Positions 53,612 through 62,129 are shown, numbered from the stretch's first letter. The stretch is DNA of 64,000 bases from Pseudomonas sp. NFIX28 (GCF_900107395.1 NZ_FNPW01000008.1:243378-307377), one strand, 5' to 3'. Notes: generated by a model not told the origin, from the letters alone. Numbers and translations: made by a program.

Positions 53612-53992
53612 CTAATCGGCCTTGCGCAACGCCTCGATCAGTTCCTGCTTGCTCATGGTCGAGCGGCCACGAATGTTCTTCACCCGGGCTTCCTGCAGCA
53701 GGCTGTCCTTCGTCTGGGTGCTCAGCGACGTGGTGCTGTTGCGGGCATGTCCTTCGCGGCTGGCGGCGGCACGCCTGGCCGAGGACCGGCGCGCAGCGGT
53801 CTTTTCCGAGGCCGGTTTACGTTGCCCGGAGCCGCCGGCCCGTTCCCCGCCACCGGACTGCTTGTTCACTGTGGCCCAGGCGCGCGCTTCAGCCTCTTCC
53901 TTGGGCACGCCTTTGTCTTCGTAGCCGGCTTCGATATGCGCGGCCTTGCGCTTCTGCTCGGCGGTGTATTTGGCTTTGCTTCCACGAGGCAT
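53612..53992 (-). CDS. Small basic protein with a Rho-N/HeH-like C-terminus ('plasmid stabilization protein' type)
   Basis: A 126-residue, strongly basic protein. The N-terminal SKAKYTAEQKRKAAHIEAGY and VPKEEAEARAWATVNKQSGGG resemble small proteins annotated as plasmid stabilization proteins in Pseudomonas. A linker rich in Arg, Ala and Ser follows, and the C-terminal 35 residues (TKDSLLQEARVKNIRGRS, then MSKQELIEALRKA) look like the helix-extension-helix of the Rho N-terminal domain, a nucleic-acid-binding fold. AAGGAGAG precedes ATG 53992. Role unknown; DNA or RNA binding is likely. Confidence 0.7.
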   Translation of the reverse strand: MPRGSKAKYTAEQKRKAAHIEAGYEDKGVPKEEAEARAWATVNKQSGGGERAGGSGQRKPASEKTAARRSSARRAAASREGHARNSTTSLSTQTKDSLLQEARVKNIRGRSTMSKQELIEALRKAD

Positions 53993-54373
53993 GAGGGCTC
54001 TCCTTTGGCAATGGGTACCTGAAATTGGGGCGGGAAAGTGGCCGATAAGTGCCCGAGAATCGACGAATGGGGCTATCGATGCGGGCCGCCAGAGGGTGGT
54101 GGCGGCTATGGTAAAAAGCCCGGTATTGAGCGCAAGGGGCAGGCCAGGGGCGGCTTGAGGTTTGCCAGGGCGGAAGAAGTCTCGCACAATGCCGGCCCCG
54201 GAAATGGATGCGTCTGATGAGTTGTCAGGCCTTTTCGCGAGTTACTCATGGATGATTCTTATGCCGACCTGTCGGTTGATGCCTGCCGTAAATCCCCTGT
54301 TCTGTAAACCCAACCTCGCCACCGCTCTGCCGCTGCCGTGCGGGCGTGGCCGGTTTTTCCAAGGAATGAAGCA
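53993..54373. other. Intergenic region without recognised content
   Basis: These 381 bases separate a leftward and a rightward gene and so should hold both promoters. I see no RNA gene, repeat or convincing small gene; the open frames across it have poor codon use. Confidence 0.4.
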
Positions 54374-55354
54374 ATGAATACTCGGATGTTTCTGGCCGCG
54401 GCCCTGATGGGCGGCGCGGTGTTGCTGGCCGGCTGTGGCGACAAGACGGAAAAGGCCAGCCAGTCCGCTGCACAGGTCGATGCCCGGCAACAGGAAATCG
54501 ACAAATACAACCAGTACGTCGGTGCGGCGAACAGCATCAGCGAGTCCTTCCAGACGTTCTTGCAGCGCTATCAGCAGTACGAGGTACCGGCCCTGGCGGG
54601 CAAGGCGCCGATCACCGCTTTCAGCGTGGGCAACGATATCCTCATCGATCGCCTGAGCCGGGCCCTGGATGGCGCCCTGGCCATCGATACGCCGATTCCG
54701 GAAGTGGACGCATCGGCCCAGGCGTTTTCCGCGGCCCTGAAAACCCTCTCGCCGCTGAGCCACGAGCTGCAGAACTACGCCGCGTCCAAAGGCTACCTGA
54801 GCGACAACGGCGACCTGGCTCGTCGGCAGAGCCAGGCCTATCTTGCCGCCCTGACGGCGGTCAGCGCCAAGGAGCAGGATTTTTACGCCGGCCTTGGGGC
54901 ACGTGACCTGGCACTGACCAAGCAGGCATTCGATGAGGCGCCGAAAGACACCGCGGCCTATTACCGCGCGGGGCTGATCTACTACGGCAAGCTCAACACC
55001 GCGGATGCCGAGACGCTGTTCGCCGAACCGAACGATCCGCAGGCCCTGGCGGCTTTCGAGAAGTCCCTGGCACTGGTGGCCGACGCGGCCGCGGGCTGGA
55101 ATGGCAAGGTCAGTGCCCAGGCGGCCGAGAGCGGCAAGTCGTGCGGTGGCGGCATGCTGGAAATCAATGAGTTCATCGGCCAGTCGCGTTCGATCATCCG
55201 CGACGTCAAGGATGGGGTGTACAAGCGCGCTCCCGAAGGCGCGATGAAGAACCTGCCGGCGCATATGCAGAGTTCGAGCATCGTCCGCTCGGCGAACCGC
55301 TACAACCGCACCTACGGCAACATGATCAACCGCTTCAACCATCCAACCTGCTGA
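54374..55354 (+). CDS. DUF3829 lipoprotein (YiiG-like)
   Basis: A 326-residue lipoprotein: signal peptide and lipobox LLAGC with Cys at about residue 21, then a long helical periplasmic domain as in DUF3829 (DARQQEIDKYNQYVGAANSI, SYQQYEVPAL-like text, and KNLPAHMQSSSIVRSANRYNR in the C-terminal part). The residue after the Cys is Gly, fitting the outer membrane. AAGGAATG precedes ATG 54374. Function unknown. Confidence 0.82.
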   Translation: MNTRMFLAAALMGGAVLLAGCGDKTEKASQSAAQVDARQQEIDKYNQYVGAANSISESFQTFLQRYQQYEVPALAGKAPITAFSVGNDILIDRLSRALDGALAIDTPIPEVDASAQAFSAALKTLSPLSHELQNYAASKGYLSDNGDLARRQSQAYLAALTAVSAKEQDFYAGLGARDLALTKQAFDEAPKDTAAYYRAGLIYYGKLNTADAETLFAEPNDPQALAAFEKSLALVADAAAGWNGKVSAQAAESGKSCGGGMLEINEFIGQSRSIIRDVKDGVYKRAPEGAMKNLPAHMQSSSIVRSANRYNRTYGNMINRFNHPTC

Positions 55355-55421
55355 GTCGGGGTTGCTGGCGCCCGCGTCGCCACGCGGGCGCCAGTGGCGA
55401 TGAGCGGCCTCTGGCCGTCGG

Positions 55422-55676
55422 CTAGGTGTCCAGCTTGCGGGCCATTTCGACGCCGGTGGACGTCAGTTTGATTGGCGGATCCACGATATATTCGCCCGTC
55501 TGGTCGCGGTTGAGATGGCCCTCCTGGATCCAGCCGAGCTCCTCCAGCCTCGCCAGGGTGTCGGCCACTGCTTTCTCACCGCGATAGTTATCCAGCACTT
55601 CCGTGCCCAGGCCGTTGGGGTGGGCATGCAGCAAGCGGGTGAGCACTTCTTTTTCCAGTTCTTTGTCGACGTTCAT
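55422..55676 (-). CDS. Small protein with winged-helix-like features, unknown
   Basis: An 84-residue protein starting MNVDKELEKEVLTRLLHAHPNG. The pattern of helices followed by a possible wing (GEYIVDPPIKLTSTGVEMARKL) suggests a winged helix, which is tentative. GAGGT lies five bases before ATG 55676; the longer open frame to 55871 overlaps the next gene and is unlikely. It may be cotranscribed with the secreted protein gene just upstream. Confidence 0.65.
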   Translation of the reverse strand: MNVDKELEKEVLTRLLHAHPNGLGTEVLDNYRGEKAVADTLARLEELGWIQEGHLNRDQTGEYIVDPPIKLTSTGVEMARKLDT

Positions 55677-55707
55677 GCTGACCTCTGCAGGGGAAAGGTG
55701 CGCGCGG

Positions 55708-56025
55708 CTATTGGTAGGTGCCGGTGCCTTCGGAGCCCGAGCCACCGGTGGTGGTTTTCGGTTTGCTGTCGGGCGGGTTGGTGTCCAGGGTCCCGGCGCG
55801 CCCCTGGCGATCGGTGCCGTCGCCCTGGATGCGCGGGTCGGTACCCGTGGCGGGGGGCATGGCGCTTTCATCGACTTGTGGCGGGTTGATGTTGATGTTC
55901 GGCGAGCCTTGGGTGGCCGGGGATCTTGGCCGCTCCACCGGATCGGTCGGGCCGCTGGCGCCGGCGAAGGCCGTCGAGCACAGCAGCCCGGCCAGGGCGA
56001 GAACTGTCAGCCTGGATTTGATCAT
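55708..56025 (-). CDS. Small secreted or periplasmic protein, unknown
   Basis: A 105-residue protein with a signal peptide (IKSRLTVLALAGLLCSTAFA, likely cut after AFA). The mature part is low in complexity, rich in Pro, Thr, Gly and Asp (NININPPQVDESAMPPATG; TTTGGSGSEGTGTYQ) and probably disordered. No family recognised. It is 31 bases upstream of the small gene at 55422 in the same direction. Confidence 0.65.
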   Translation of the reverse strand: MIKSRLTVLALAGLLCSTAFAGASGPTDPVERPRSPATQGSPNININPPQVDESAMPPATGTDPRIQGDGTDRQGRAGTLDTNPPDSKPKTTTGGSGSEGTGTYQ

Positions 56026-56111
56026 GATGTCGCCTCCATTCGTTTTTAGAGTCGCTACCTGATCTTGGGCTGCCGGCGATTTTGATTGGTGCCTGATGAA
56101 CGACGAACGGT

Positions 56112-56234
56112 TCAGGCGTCCTGCGCCACCCCGTCGGATTTCAGCCCGCGCCAGACCTGGCGCCCGACGCTGATCAGCCAGTTCGGCAGGGCGATGTCCA
56201 GCCAGGCTTCAGGATTAGCCCGCAGCGGAGTAAG
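56112..56234 (-). pseudogene. Gene fragment after the HD hydrolase stop codon
   Basis: Directly after the TGA of the HD gene, the same frame stays open for 40 codons to another TGA, reading LTPLRANPEAWLDIALPNWL and continuing ISVGRQVWRGLKSDGVAQDA. Codon choice is typical of coding DNA and the peptide has the look of a protein C-terminus. It has no start and no recognisable family. It may be the remnant of a lost gene. Confidence 0.4.
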
Positions 56235-56885
56235 TCAGCCACCGATCTCATCGATGAATTCGTCCATGAAGCGCTTCAGGCGGGCATGCCGCACCTGTGC
56301 CAGGCGCGCGCCGGTCACGGTCTGGAAACCCTCGGCCAGGTGCAGCAGCTTGGTGTGGAAGTGGTCGAGGGTGAAGTTCAGGTCGTCATAATCGCGGTGC
56401 TCGGCGTGCGGGTCGTGGGGATCGTAGAAGGCTCGGTTCAACCGGCCGCCGACGTAGAAGGTGCGGGCCACGCCGAGAGCGCCCAGGGCATCGAGACGGT
56501 CGGCGTCTTGCAGGATCTTCGCCTCCAGGGTGTCGGCGCGGATGCTGGCGGAAAAACTGTGGGCTTCGATGGCATGGGCCACCGCGGCGATCTTCGCTTC
56601 GGGCCACTCCAGGCGGTGCAGCAGGGTCGCGGCTTTTTCCGCCGACAGGCGCGAGGCCTGGTCGCGCAGCGGCGAGCTTTTTTCCACGGCCACGCAATCG
56701 TGCAGCAGGGTGGCGGCCAGCAGCACGTGCAGGTCGCCGCCGTCTTCGCGGGCGATACGCCGCACATTGGCCCACACCCGCTGCAGGTGCGACAGGTCGT
56801 GGGCGCCGTCGTCGACGGGCTCCAGCGCGTGGGGCAGCAGGGTGTTGGCGAGTTCGGGCAGGGGAGCAAAAGCGTCGGAAGTCAT
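56235..56885 (-). CDS. HD domain phosphohydrolase
   Basis: A 216-residue metal-dependent phosphohydrolase. The HD site is visible as His in AHDLSHLQRV, the pair in ATLLHDCVAVEK, and Asp in KILQDADRLDALGA, as in the YedJ-like branch. Substrates of this branch are not well defined; nucleotides are likely. ATG 56885 gives MTSDAFAPLPEL; the frame extends 11 codons more without support. A type 1 REPIN lies just upstream. Confidence 0.88.
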   Translation of the reverse strand: MTSDAFAPLPELANTLLPHALEPVDDGAHDLSHLQRVWANVRRIAREDGGDLHVLLAATLLHDCVAVEKSSPLRDQASRLSAEKAATLLHRLEWPEAKIAAVAHAIEAHSFSASIRADTLEAKILQDADRLDALGALGVARTFYVGGRLNRAFYDPHDPHAEHRDYDDLNFTLDHFHTKLLHLAEGFQTVTGARLAQVRHARLKRFMDEFIDEIGG

Positions 56886-56918
56886 GTCGGCCAAACAGTA
56901 AAAAATACAGGCGCACAC

Positions 56919-57019
56919 TGTAGCCGCTGCCGCAGGCTGCGATAAGGCCGAAGGCCTTCAGCGATCTCACTATCGTGCGCCCCCTGCGGGTTCGATCGCA
57001 GCCTGCGGCAGCGGCTACA
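56919..57019. repeat. REPIN: inverted pair of REP elements, type 1
   Basis: The same 23-base element as at 47820 occurs at 56919-56941 and, inverted, at 56997-57019. The enclosed 55 bases differ from those of the other copy apart from short patches. It lies between the divergent HD and acetyltransferase genes. Confidence 0.85.
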
Positions 57020-57147
57020 GGTATCGGGCAATTCCGACATGGACAATTACCTGTCGCGACGCCTGGGCATATCACCGTGAAATACCCGTGCATGTCCTTC
57101 CCCTGTCGATCTAATATGGCCGCCTGCCTTCCAACCGAGACCCGCCG

Positions 57148-57627
57148 ATGTCTGTCGAAATCCGCCCCGCCGTGCCCAGCGATGCACCGCAAATCCTTGC
57201 CTTCATCATGGAATTGGCCGATTACGAACGCGCTCGCCATGAAGTCGTCGCCAGCGTCGCGGACATCGAGCGCAGCCTGTTCAGCGAGGGCGCCACGGCC
57301 CACGGGCTGATCTGCCTGCGCGACGGCGTGCCGATTGGTTTCGCGGTGTTTTTCTTCAGCTATTCCACCTGGCTGGGCAGCAATTGCCTGTACCTGGAAG
57401 ACCTCTACATCACCCCGATGCAACGCGGCGGCGGCGCCGGCAAGCAACTGCTGCGGCACTTGGCGCGGATCGCTTGCGACAACGGTTGCGGGCGTTTCGA
57501 GTGGAGCGTGCTGGAGTGGAACGAGCCGGCGATCCAGTTCTACAAATCCCTGGGCGCGCAGCCGCAGGAAGAGTGGGTGAGGTATCGCATGGATGGCGAT
57601 GTGCTGCGTGCGTTCGCCCAGGGCTGA
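57148..57627 (+). CDS. GNAT family N-acetyltransferase
   Basis: A 159-residue acetyltransferase. The N-terminal VEIRPAVPSDAPQILAFI, YLEDLYITPMQRGGGAGKQLL with the acetyl-CoA loop (RGGGAGK), and the C-terminal NEPAIQFYKSLGAQ are typical; the branch resembles diamine acetyltransferases (SSAT), so a small amine may be the substrate. The ATG at 57148 follows a weak GAGA site. Confidence 0.9.
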   Translation: MSVEIRPAVPSDAPQILAFIMELADYERARHEVVASVADIERSLFSEGATAHGLICLRDGVPIGFAVFFFSYSTWLGSNCLYLEDLYITPMQRGGGAGKQLLRHLARIACDNGCGRFEWSVLEWNEPAIQFYKSLGAQPQEEWVRYRMDGDVLRAFAQG

Positions 57628-58036
57628 TTTACCCGGCGTTTCTTTCGTGCAGGAGCGAGCTCGCTCGCGCTAGCAATCCTGACAGCCAACTCCATTCTCA
57701 AGGCAGCCCTCAAGCTCAGGGTTGCCGTCGTTCGACCAGGGCTCAGGCCAGCAGGCGTCACCCGCCATATGGGCGAGCGCGGACGAGGTTCTTTGCAAAG
57801 CTTGTAGAAGCAGCGGGTCGACGCTCGATTGCCTGCGATGGCGTCCCTCCCGGCGCTGCCTTTTTCGGACAGAGTACATATCCATTCCTGCGGTCACGGC
57901 CGCTTAGGGTTCCGCCCTTACGGCGGGTCACTCTTGGTCGACCCCCGGGTAGGAGCGAGGCTTGCCCGCGAGGCGGTGTAACTGATGTACCGCGGCGTCC
58001 GTATCGCCGGCAAGCCGCGCTCCTACAAGATTGGGT
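57628..58036. other. Intergenic region rich in repeat sequence
   Basis: These 409 bases hold no convincing gene. At 57650 a degenerate REP (GCAGGAGCGAGCTCGCTC) occurs; about 57900-57945 carries text (GGTTCCGCCCTTACGGCGGG) that I remember as a frequent dispersed repeat in P. fluorescens genomes; the right end is a type 2 REP pair. Open frames here read as the short spurious proteins often called from such repeats. Confidence 0.55.
57949..58027. repeat. REP pair, type 2
   Basis: GTAGGAGCGAGGCTTGCC at the left end faces GGCAAGCCGCGCTCCTAC at the right end, with about 30 bases between. It is the other common REP type of fluorescent pseudomonads and is also present at 60177-60266. It lies at the 3' end of the leftward alcohol dehydrogenase gene. 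Confidence 0.8.
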
Positions 58037-59089
58037 TTATTGCTTGAGGGTGGCCATGTCGATGACGAAGCGGTATTTCACATCGCCGGCGATCATCCGC
58101 GCGTAGGCCTCGTTGATCTGGCGGATGTCGAGCATTTCGATGTCGCAGGTGATGTTGTGCTCGGCGCAGAAATCCAGCACTTCCTGGGTTTCGGCAATGC
58201 CGCCGATCAGCGAGCCGGCCAGCACCCGACGGCCCAGCACCAGCTTGGCGGCATGCACGGGCGGGTCCACCGGTTCGATCAGGCCGACCAGGATATGCAC
58301 GCCGTCAAAACGCAGGGTATCCAGGTAGGGGTTGAGGTCGTGTTGCACCGGGATGGTGTCGAGCAGGAAATCGAAGCGCCCGGCCGCGGCTTTCATCTGC
58401 TCGGCGTCGGTGGAGACGATCACATGATCGGCGCCCTGGCGACGAGCTTCCTCGGCCTTGCTCGCCGAGCGGGTGAACAGGGTCACTTCTGCGCCCAGGG
58501 CCTTGGCGAACTTGATGCCCATGTGGCCCAGGCCGCCCATGCCGAGAATGCCCACCTGGTCGCCGGCCTTCACTCCGTAATGCTTGAGCGGCGAGTAGGT
58601 GGTGATGCCCGCGCAGAGGATCGGCGCGGCGCTGGCCAGGTCGAGTTTCTCGGGGATGCGCACGACAAAGTGCTCGCTGACCACAATGCTGTCGGAATAA
58701 CCGCCCAGGGTGTTGCTGCCGTCGACCCGATCCGGGGTGGCGTAGGTCATGGTCGGACCTTCCAGGCAGTATTGCTCCAGGTTGGCGGCGCAGGCTTCGC
58801 AATGCCGGCAGGAGTCGACCATGCAGCCGACGCCGACCAGGTCGCCGACCTTGTGCTTGGTCACTTGGGCGCCGACGGCGGTGACCTTGCCGACGATTTC
58901 GTGGCCCGGCATCAGCGGGTACACGGCGATCCCCCATTCGTTACGGGCCTGATGGATATCGGAGTGGCAGACGCCGCAGTAGAGAATCTCGATGGCCACG
59001 TCGTCGGGGCGCGGGCTGCGTCGCTGAAAGCTCATGGGGGCGAGGGGCGTGGTGGCGGACTGGGCGGCATAACCGATGGCGGTGTACAT
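58037..59089 (-). CDS. Zinc-dependent NAD(P)-dependent alcohol dehydrogenase (YahK/cinnamyl type)
   Basis: A 350-residue medium-chain dehydrogenase. The catalytic zinc site has Cys in YCGVCHSDIH and His-Glu in PGHEIVG; the structural zinc has four Cys in CMVDSCRHCEACAANLEQYC. The cofactor loop GILGMGGLGHMGIKFAKALG is followed by FTRSASK, which suggests NADPH. The branch reduces many aldehydes, as YahK does. GAGGTTCATC precedes ATG 59089. It is divergent from an AraC regulator, like the aldehyde reductase genes yqhD/yqhC of E. coli. Confidence 0.92.
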   Translation of the reverse strand: MYTAIGYAAQSATTPLAPMSFQRRSPRPDDVAIEILYCGVCHSDIHQARNEWGIAVYPLMPGHEIVGKVTAVGAQVTKHKVGDLVGVGCMVDSCRHCEACAANLEQYCLEGPTMTYATPDRVDGSNTLGGYSDSIVVSEHFVVRIPEKLDLASAAPILCAGITTYSPLKHYGVKAGDQVGILGMGGLGHMGIKFAKALGAEVTLFTRSASKAEEARRQGADHVIVSTDAEQMKAAAGRFDFLLDTIPVQHDLNPYLDTLRFDGVHILVGLIEPVDPPVHAAKLVLGRRVLAGSLIGGIAETQEVLDFCAEHNITCDIEMLDIRQINEAYARMIAGDVKYRFVIDMATLKQ

Positions 59090-59269
59090 GATGAACCTCG
59101 CAAAAGCACTGACAGATGAGGCGGGCCATTCTCGGCGCCGCTCCCCGGGGCGAACATGGCGATTCCTCGGCATGTCATGCCTATTCCTCCGGCATCGGCC
59201 CTTTGCGCGCGGTATTGGCGTGCAGACCTGCGATGATGTTTTCATCCCTTTTTCCGTGAAGCTTTCTCC

Positions 59270-60160
59270 ATGTTGTTAACTCGCCATCTCGATGCCAACG
59301 CCACTCTGGTGTCCCTGATCCAGCCTCTTGCGACCCGCGACGGTTTCGTTCCCACGGGGCTGCCCGGGGTCCAGGTGTTGCGGGCCAGTTGCGACGTGGC
59401 CCGTGGCCCGCAGATCTACGAGCCGAGCCTGATGATCATCGCCCAGGGCAGCAAGCTGGCGTACCTGGGGCCGCGAACCCTGGAATACGGCGCCGGGCAT
59501 TACCTGATCCAGGCGCTGTCGGTGCCTTTCGAGTGCGAGACTTTCGCCATGCCCGATGCGCCGTTGCTGGGGGTGTCCATCGCCATCGACCGGGCGCTGT
59601 TGGGCGAGTTGGTGCTGGCGATGGGCGTGACCGCGGGGCGCACGGCCCAGGCGCAGACCCCGGAGTCGATGACCTCGGTGGTGCTCGACGATACCTTGCG
59701 CGGTTGCGTGGAGCGCCTGCTGCGCTGCCTGCACGATCCTCTGGAGTGCAAGGTCATGGGCCAGGCGCGCGTGCGCGAACTGATGTTCACCGTCTTGCGC
59801 GGACCGCAGGCCGATGTGCTGCGCGCGCTGGTGGAGCAGCATGGGCAGTTCGCGCGGATATCCGCTTCGCTGAATCACTTGCACGAGCATTACACCGAGC
59901 CGCTGAACGTCGAGACCCTGGCCCGTTGCGCGAACATGAGCGCCTCGACCTTCCACGAGCATTTCAAGCGCAGCACGCTGCTGTCGCCGGTGCAGTACCT
60001 CAAGCGCCTGCGCTTGCTCAAGGCGCAGCAGTTGCTGCTGGGGGAGGGGCTGGGCGTGGCCCAGGTGGCGCATCGAGTGGGTTACCAGAGCACCTCGCAG
60101 TTCAGCCGCGAATACAAGCGCTACTTCGAGCGCAATCCGGGGGATGAACGAGCAGCGTGA
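59270..60160 (+). CDS. AraC family transcriptional regulator (YqhC-like)
   Basis: A 296-residue regulator with an N-terminal AraC_N cupin-like domain (YEPSLMIIAQGSKLAYLG, then YGAGHYLIQALSVPFECE) and two C-terminal helix-turn-helices (LNVETLARCANMSASTFHEHF and GVAQVAHRVGYQSTSQFSREY). It is divergent from the alcohol dehydrogenase gene across a 180-base gap and probably activates that gene in the presence of aldehydes, by analogy with YqhC. Confidence 0.9.
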   Translation: MLLTRHLDANATLVSLIQPLATRDGFVPTGLPGVQVLRASCDVARGPQIYEPSLMIIAQGSKLAYLGPRTLEYGAGHYLIQALSVPFECETFAMPDAPLLGVSIAIDRALLGELVLAMGVTAGRTAQAQTPESMTSVVLDDTLRGCVERLLRCLHDPLECKVMGQARVRELMFTVLRGPQADVLRALVEQHGQFARISASLNHLHEHYTEPLNVETLARCANMSASTFHEHFKRSTLLSPVQYLKRLRLLKAQQLLLGEGLGVAQVAHRVGYQSTSQFSREYKRYFERNPGDERAA

Positions 60161-60176
60161 TGGGGCGGCACCGCTC

Positions 60177-60266
60177 TGTAGGAGCGAGGCTTGCCCGCGA
60201 TGAATTCTAAGGCGTTCTGACAGACACACCGCCCAAGTCTTATCGCACGCAAGCTGTGCTCCTACA
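60177..60266. repeat. REP pair, type 2
   Basis: TGTAGGAGCGAGGCTTGCC at the left and a diverged complement ending GTGCTCCTACA at the right enclose about 45 bases. The right arm has several changes from the copy at 57949-58027. It lies after the AraC gene. Confidence 0.75.
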
Positions 60267-60292
60267 GGAAGCAGGGCAGTGGCGCAGGCAAT

Positions 60293-60324
60293 AAAAAAGG
60301 CCCCCATGCGGGGGCCTTTTTTTC
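60293..60324. terminator. Bidirectional terminator between the AraC and ETF-QO genes
   Basis: AAAAAAGGCCCCC and GGGGGCCTTTTTTT pair around ATGC. The runs on both sides let it serve the rightward AraC and leftward ETF-QO transcripts. Confidence 0.93.
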
Positions 60325-60338
60325 TTTCAGTGTACGCC

Positions 60339-62003
60339 TTACATGTTCGGGTAAGTCGGGCCGCCCGAGCCTTCCGGCGTGACCCAGTTGATGTTCTGCG
60401 CAGGGTCCTTGATGTCGCAGGTCTTGCAGTGCACGCAGTTCTGGGCGTTGATCTGGAAGCGCTTCTCGCCGTCTTCCTTGGTGATCACTTCATACACCCC
60501 GGCCGGGCAGTAGCGTTGAGCCGGCTCGTCGTACAGCGGCAGGTTCTTGTTCAGCGGAATGCTCGGATCTGCCAGCTTCAGGTGGCAAGGCTGCTCTTCT
60601 TCATGGTTGGTGCCCGAGATGAACACCGAGCTGAGTTTGTCGAAGCTGAGCTTGCCGTCCGGTTTCGGGTAGTCGATCTTCTTGCAGTCCGCCGCCAGCT
60701 TCAGGCAGGCGTAGTCCGGCTTGGTGTCGTGCAGGGTGAACGGCAGCTTGCCGCCGAAGAAGTTCTGGTCGACCCAGTTGAAACCGCCGCCGATGATCGC
60801 GCCGTATTTGTGGATCGCCGGGCCGAAGTTGCGGCTGGCGAACAGCTCTTCATACAGCCAGCTGGATTTGAACGCTTCTACATAAGTGTTCAGCTCGTCG
60901 GCGCCTTCGGAGTCGGCGAACAGCGCATCGGCCACGGCGTCCGCGGCGAGCATGCCGGACTTCATGGCGGTGTGGCTGCCCTTGATCTTGGCGAAGTTCA
61001 GGGTGCCCAGGTCGCAACCGATCAGCGCGCCGCCCTTGAACACCATCTTCGGCAGCGAGTTCAAGCCGCCCTTGCAGATGGCGCGTGCGCCGTAGCTGAT
61101 GCGCTTGCCGCCTTCCAGGTACTGCTTGAGCACCGGGTGATGCTTGAGGCGCTGGAATTCGTCGAACGGCGACAGGTAGGTGTTGCTGTAGGACAGGTCG
61201 ACGATCAGGCCGACCACCACCTGGTTGTTTTCCAGGTGATAAAGGAAGGAGCCGCCGGTGTTCTCGGTGCCCATGATGTCCAGCGGCCAGCCGGCGGTGT
61301 GGACCACCAGGCCTGGCTGATGCTTGGACGGGTCGACTTCCCAGATTTCCTTGAGGCCGATGCCGTAGTGCTGGGCGTCGGCGTCGCTGTCCAGGTTGAA
61401 GCGCTTGATCAGCTGCTTGCCGATGTGGCCACGGCAACCTTCGGCGAACAGGGTGTACTTGCCACGCAGTTCCATGCCGGGGGTGTACAGGCCTTCCTTC
61501 GGATTGCCTTCGCGGTCGACACCCAGGTCGCCGGTGATAATGCCGCGGACCACGCCGTTCTCGTCGAACAGGGCTTCCTGGGCGGCGAAGCCCGGGTAGA
61601 TTTCCACGCCCAGGTTCTCGGCCTGCTGGGCCAGCCAGCGGCACAGGTTACCGAGGGAGATGATGTAGTTGCCTTCGTTGTGCATGGTCTTGGGCACAAA
61701 GAAGTCGGGAACTTTGGTCGCGCTGTCGGCGTTTTTCAGGACATAGATGTCATCGCGCTTGACCGGGGTGTTCAGCGGGGCGCCGAGCTCCTTCCAGTCC
61801 GGGAACAGCTCGTTCAGGGCGCGCGGTTCGAACACGGCGCCGGAAAGAATGTGAGCACCGACTTCGGAGCCTTTCTCGACCACGCAGACGCTGATTTCCT
61901 TACCGGCTTCGGCGGCCTTCTGCTTCAGTCGGCAGGCAGCGGACAAGCCAGCGGGGCCGGCACCGACGATGACCACGTCGAATTCCATGTATTCGCGTTC
62001 CAC
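60339..62003 (-). CDS. Electron transfer flavoprotein-ubiquinone oxidoreductase
   Basis: A 554-residue membrane-associated enzyme passing electrons from reduced ETF to ubiquinone. The FAD site FDVVIVGAGPAGLSAACRLKQ is at the N-terminus, the middle has the quinone-binding hydrophobic part, and the C-terminal [4Fe-4S] site has Cys in YCPAGVYEV and NAQNCVHCKTCDIKDP. ATG 62003 (MEREYMEFD) or the internal ATG at 61988 could be the start. It is divergent from etfBA and has a consensus promoter at 62130-62158. Confidence 0.95.
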   Translation of the reverse strand: MEREYMEFDVVIVGAGPAGLSAACRLKQKAAEAGKEISVCVVEKGSEVGAHILSGAVFEPRALNELFPDWKELGAPLNTPVKRDDIYVLKNADSATKVPDFFVPKTMHNEGNYIISLGNLCRWLAQQAENLGVEIYPGFAAQEALFDENGVVRGIITGDLGVDREGNPKEGLYTPGMELRGKYTLFAEGCRGHIGKQLIKRFNLDSDADAQHYGIGLKEIWEVDPSKHQPGLVVHTAGWPLDIMGTENTGGSFLYHLENNQVVVGLIVDLSYSNTYLSPFDEFQRLKHHPVLKQYLEGGKRISYGARAICKGGLNSLPKMVFKGGALIGCDLGTLNFAKIKGSHTAMKSGMLAADAVADALFADSEGADELNTYVEAFKSSWLYEELFASRNFGPAIHKYGAIIGGGFNWVDQNFFGGKLPFTLHDTKPDYACLKLAADCKKIDYPKPDGKLSFDKLSSVFISGTNHEEEQPCHLKLADPSIPLNKNLPLYDEPAQRYCPAGVYEVITKEDGEKRFQINAQNCVHCKTCDIKDPAQNINWVTPEGSGGPTYPNM

Positions 62004-62129
62004 TAGGCTATCTCCTACTCAAGGCTCAACGGTTTTTTTCTAATTGGAGGTTGGGTGTCGCATCGATGGTTTTCTCCGCCGGACAGGGGAGTGGACAATG
62101 AGCGACCCGCCTTTCTCTCTGGGCGGCGC

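Noticed and set aside
53573..54022. A 149-codon plus-strand frame over the small basic protein gene
   Set aside because: It overlaps a minus-strand gene with a good ribosome site and conserved text, and its own product looks random.
57384..58106. A 240-codon frame running from the acetyltransferase gene into the repeat region
   Set aside because: It is out of frame with the acetyltransferase and continues into REP and other dispersed repeats, which often create false genes.
60279..62006. A 575-codon open frame opposite the ETF-QO gene
   Set aside because: A shadow of the minus-strand gene, which has clear FAD and iron-sulfur motifs. The plus-strand product is low in complexity and matches nothing I know.
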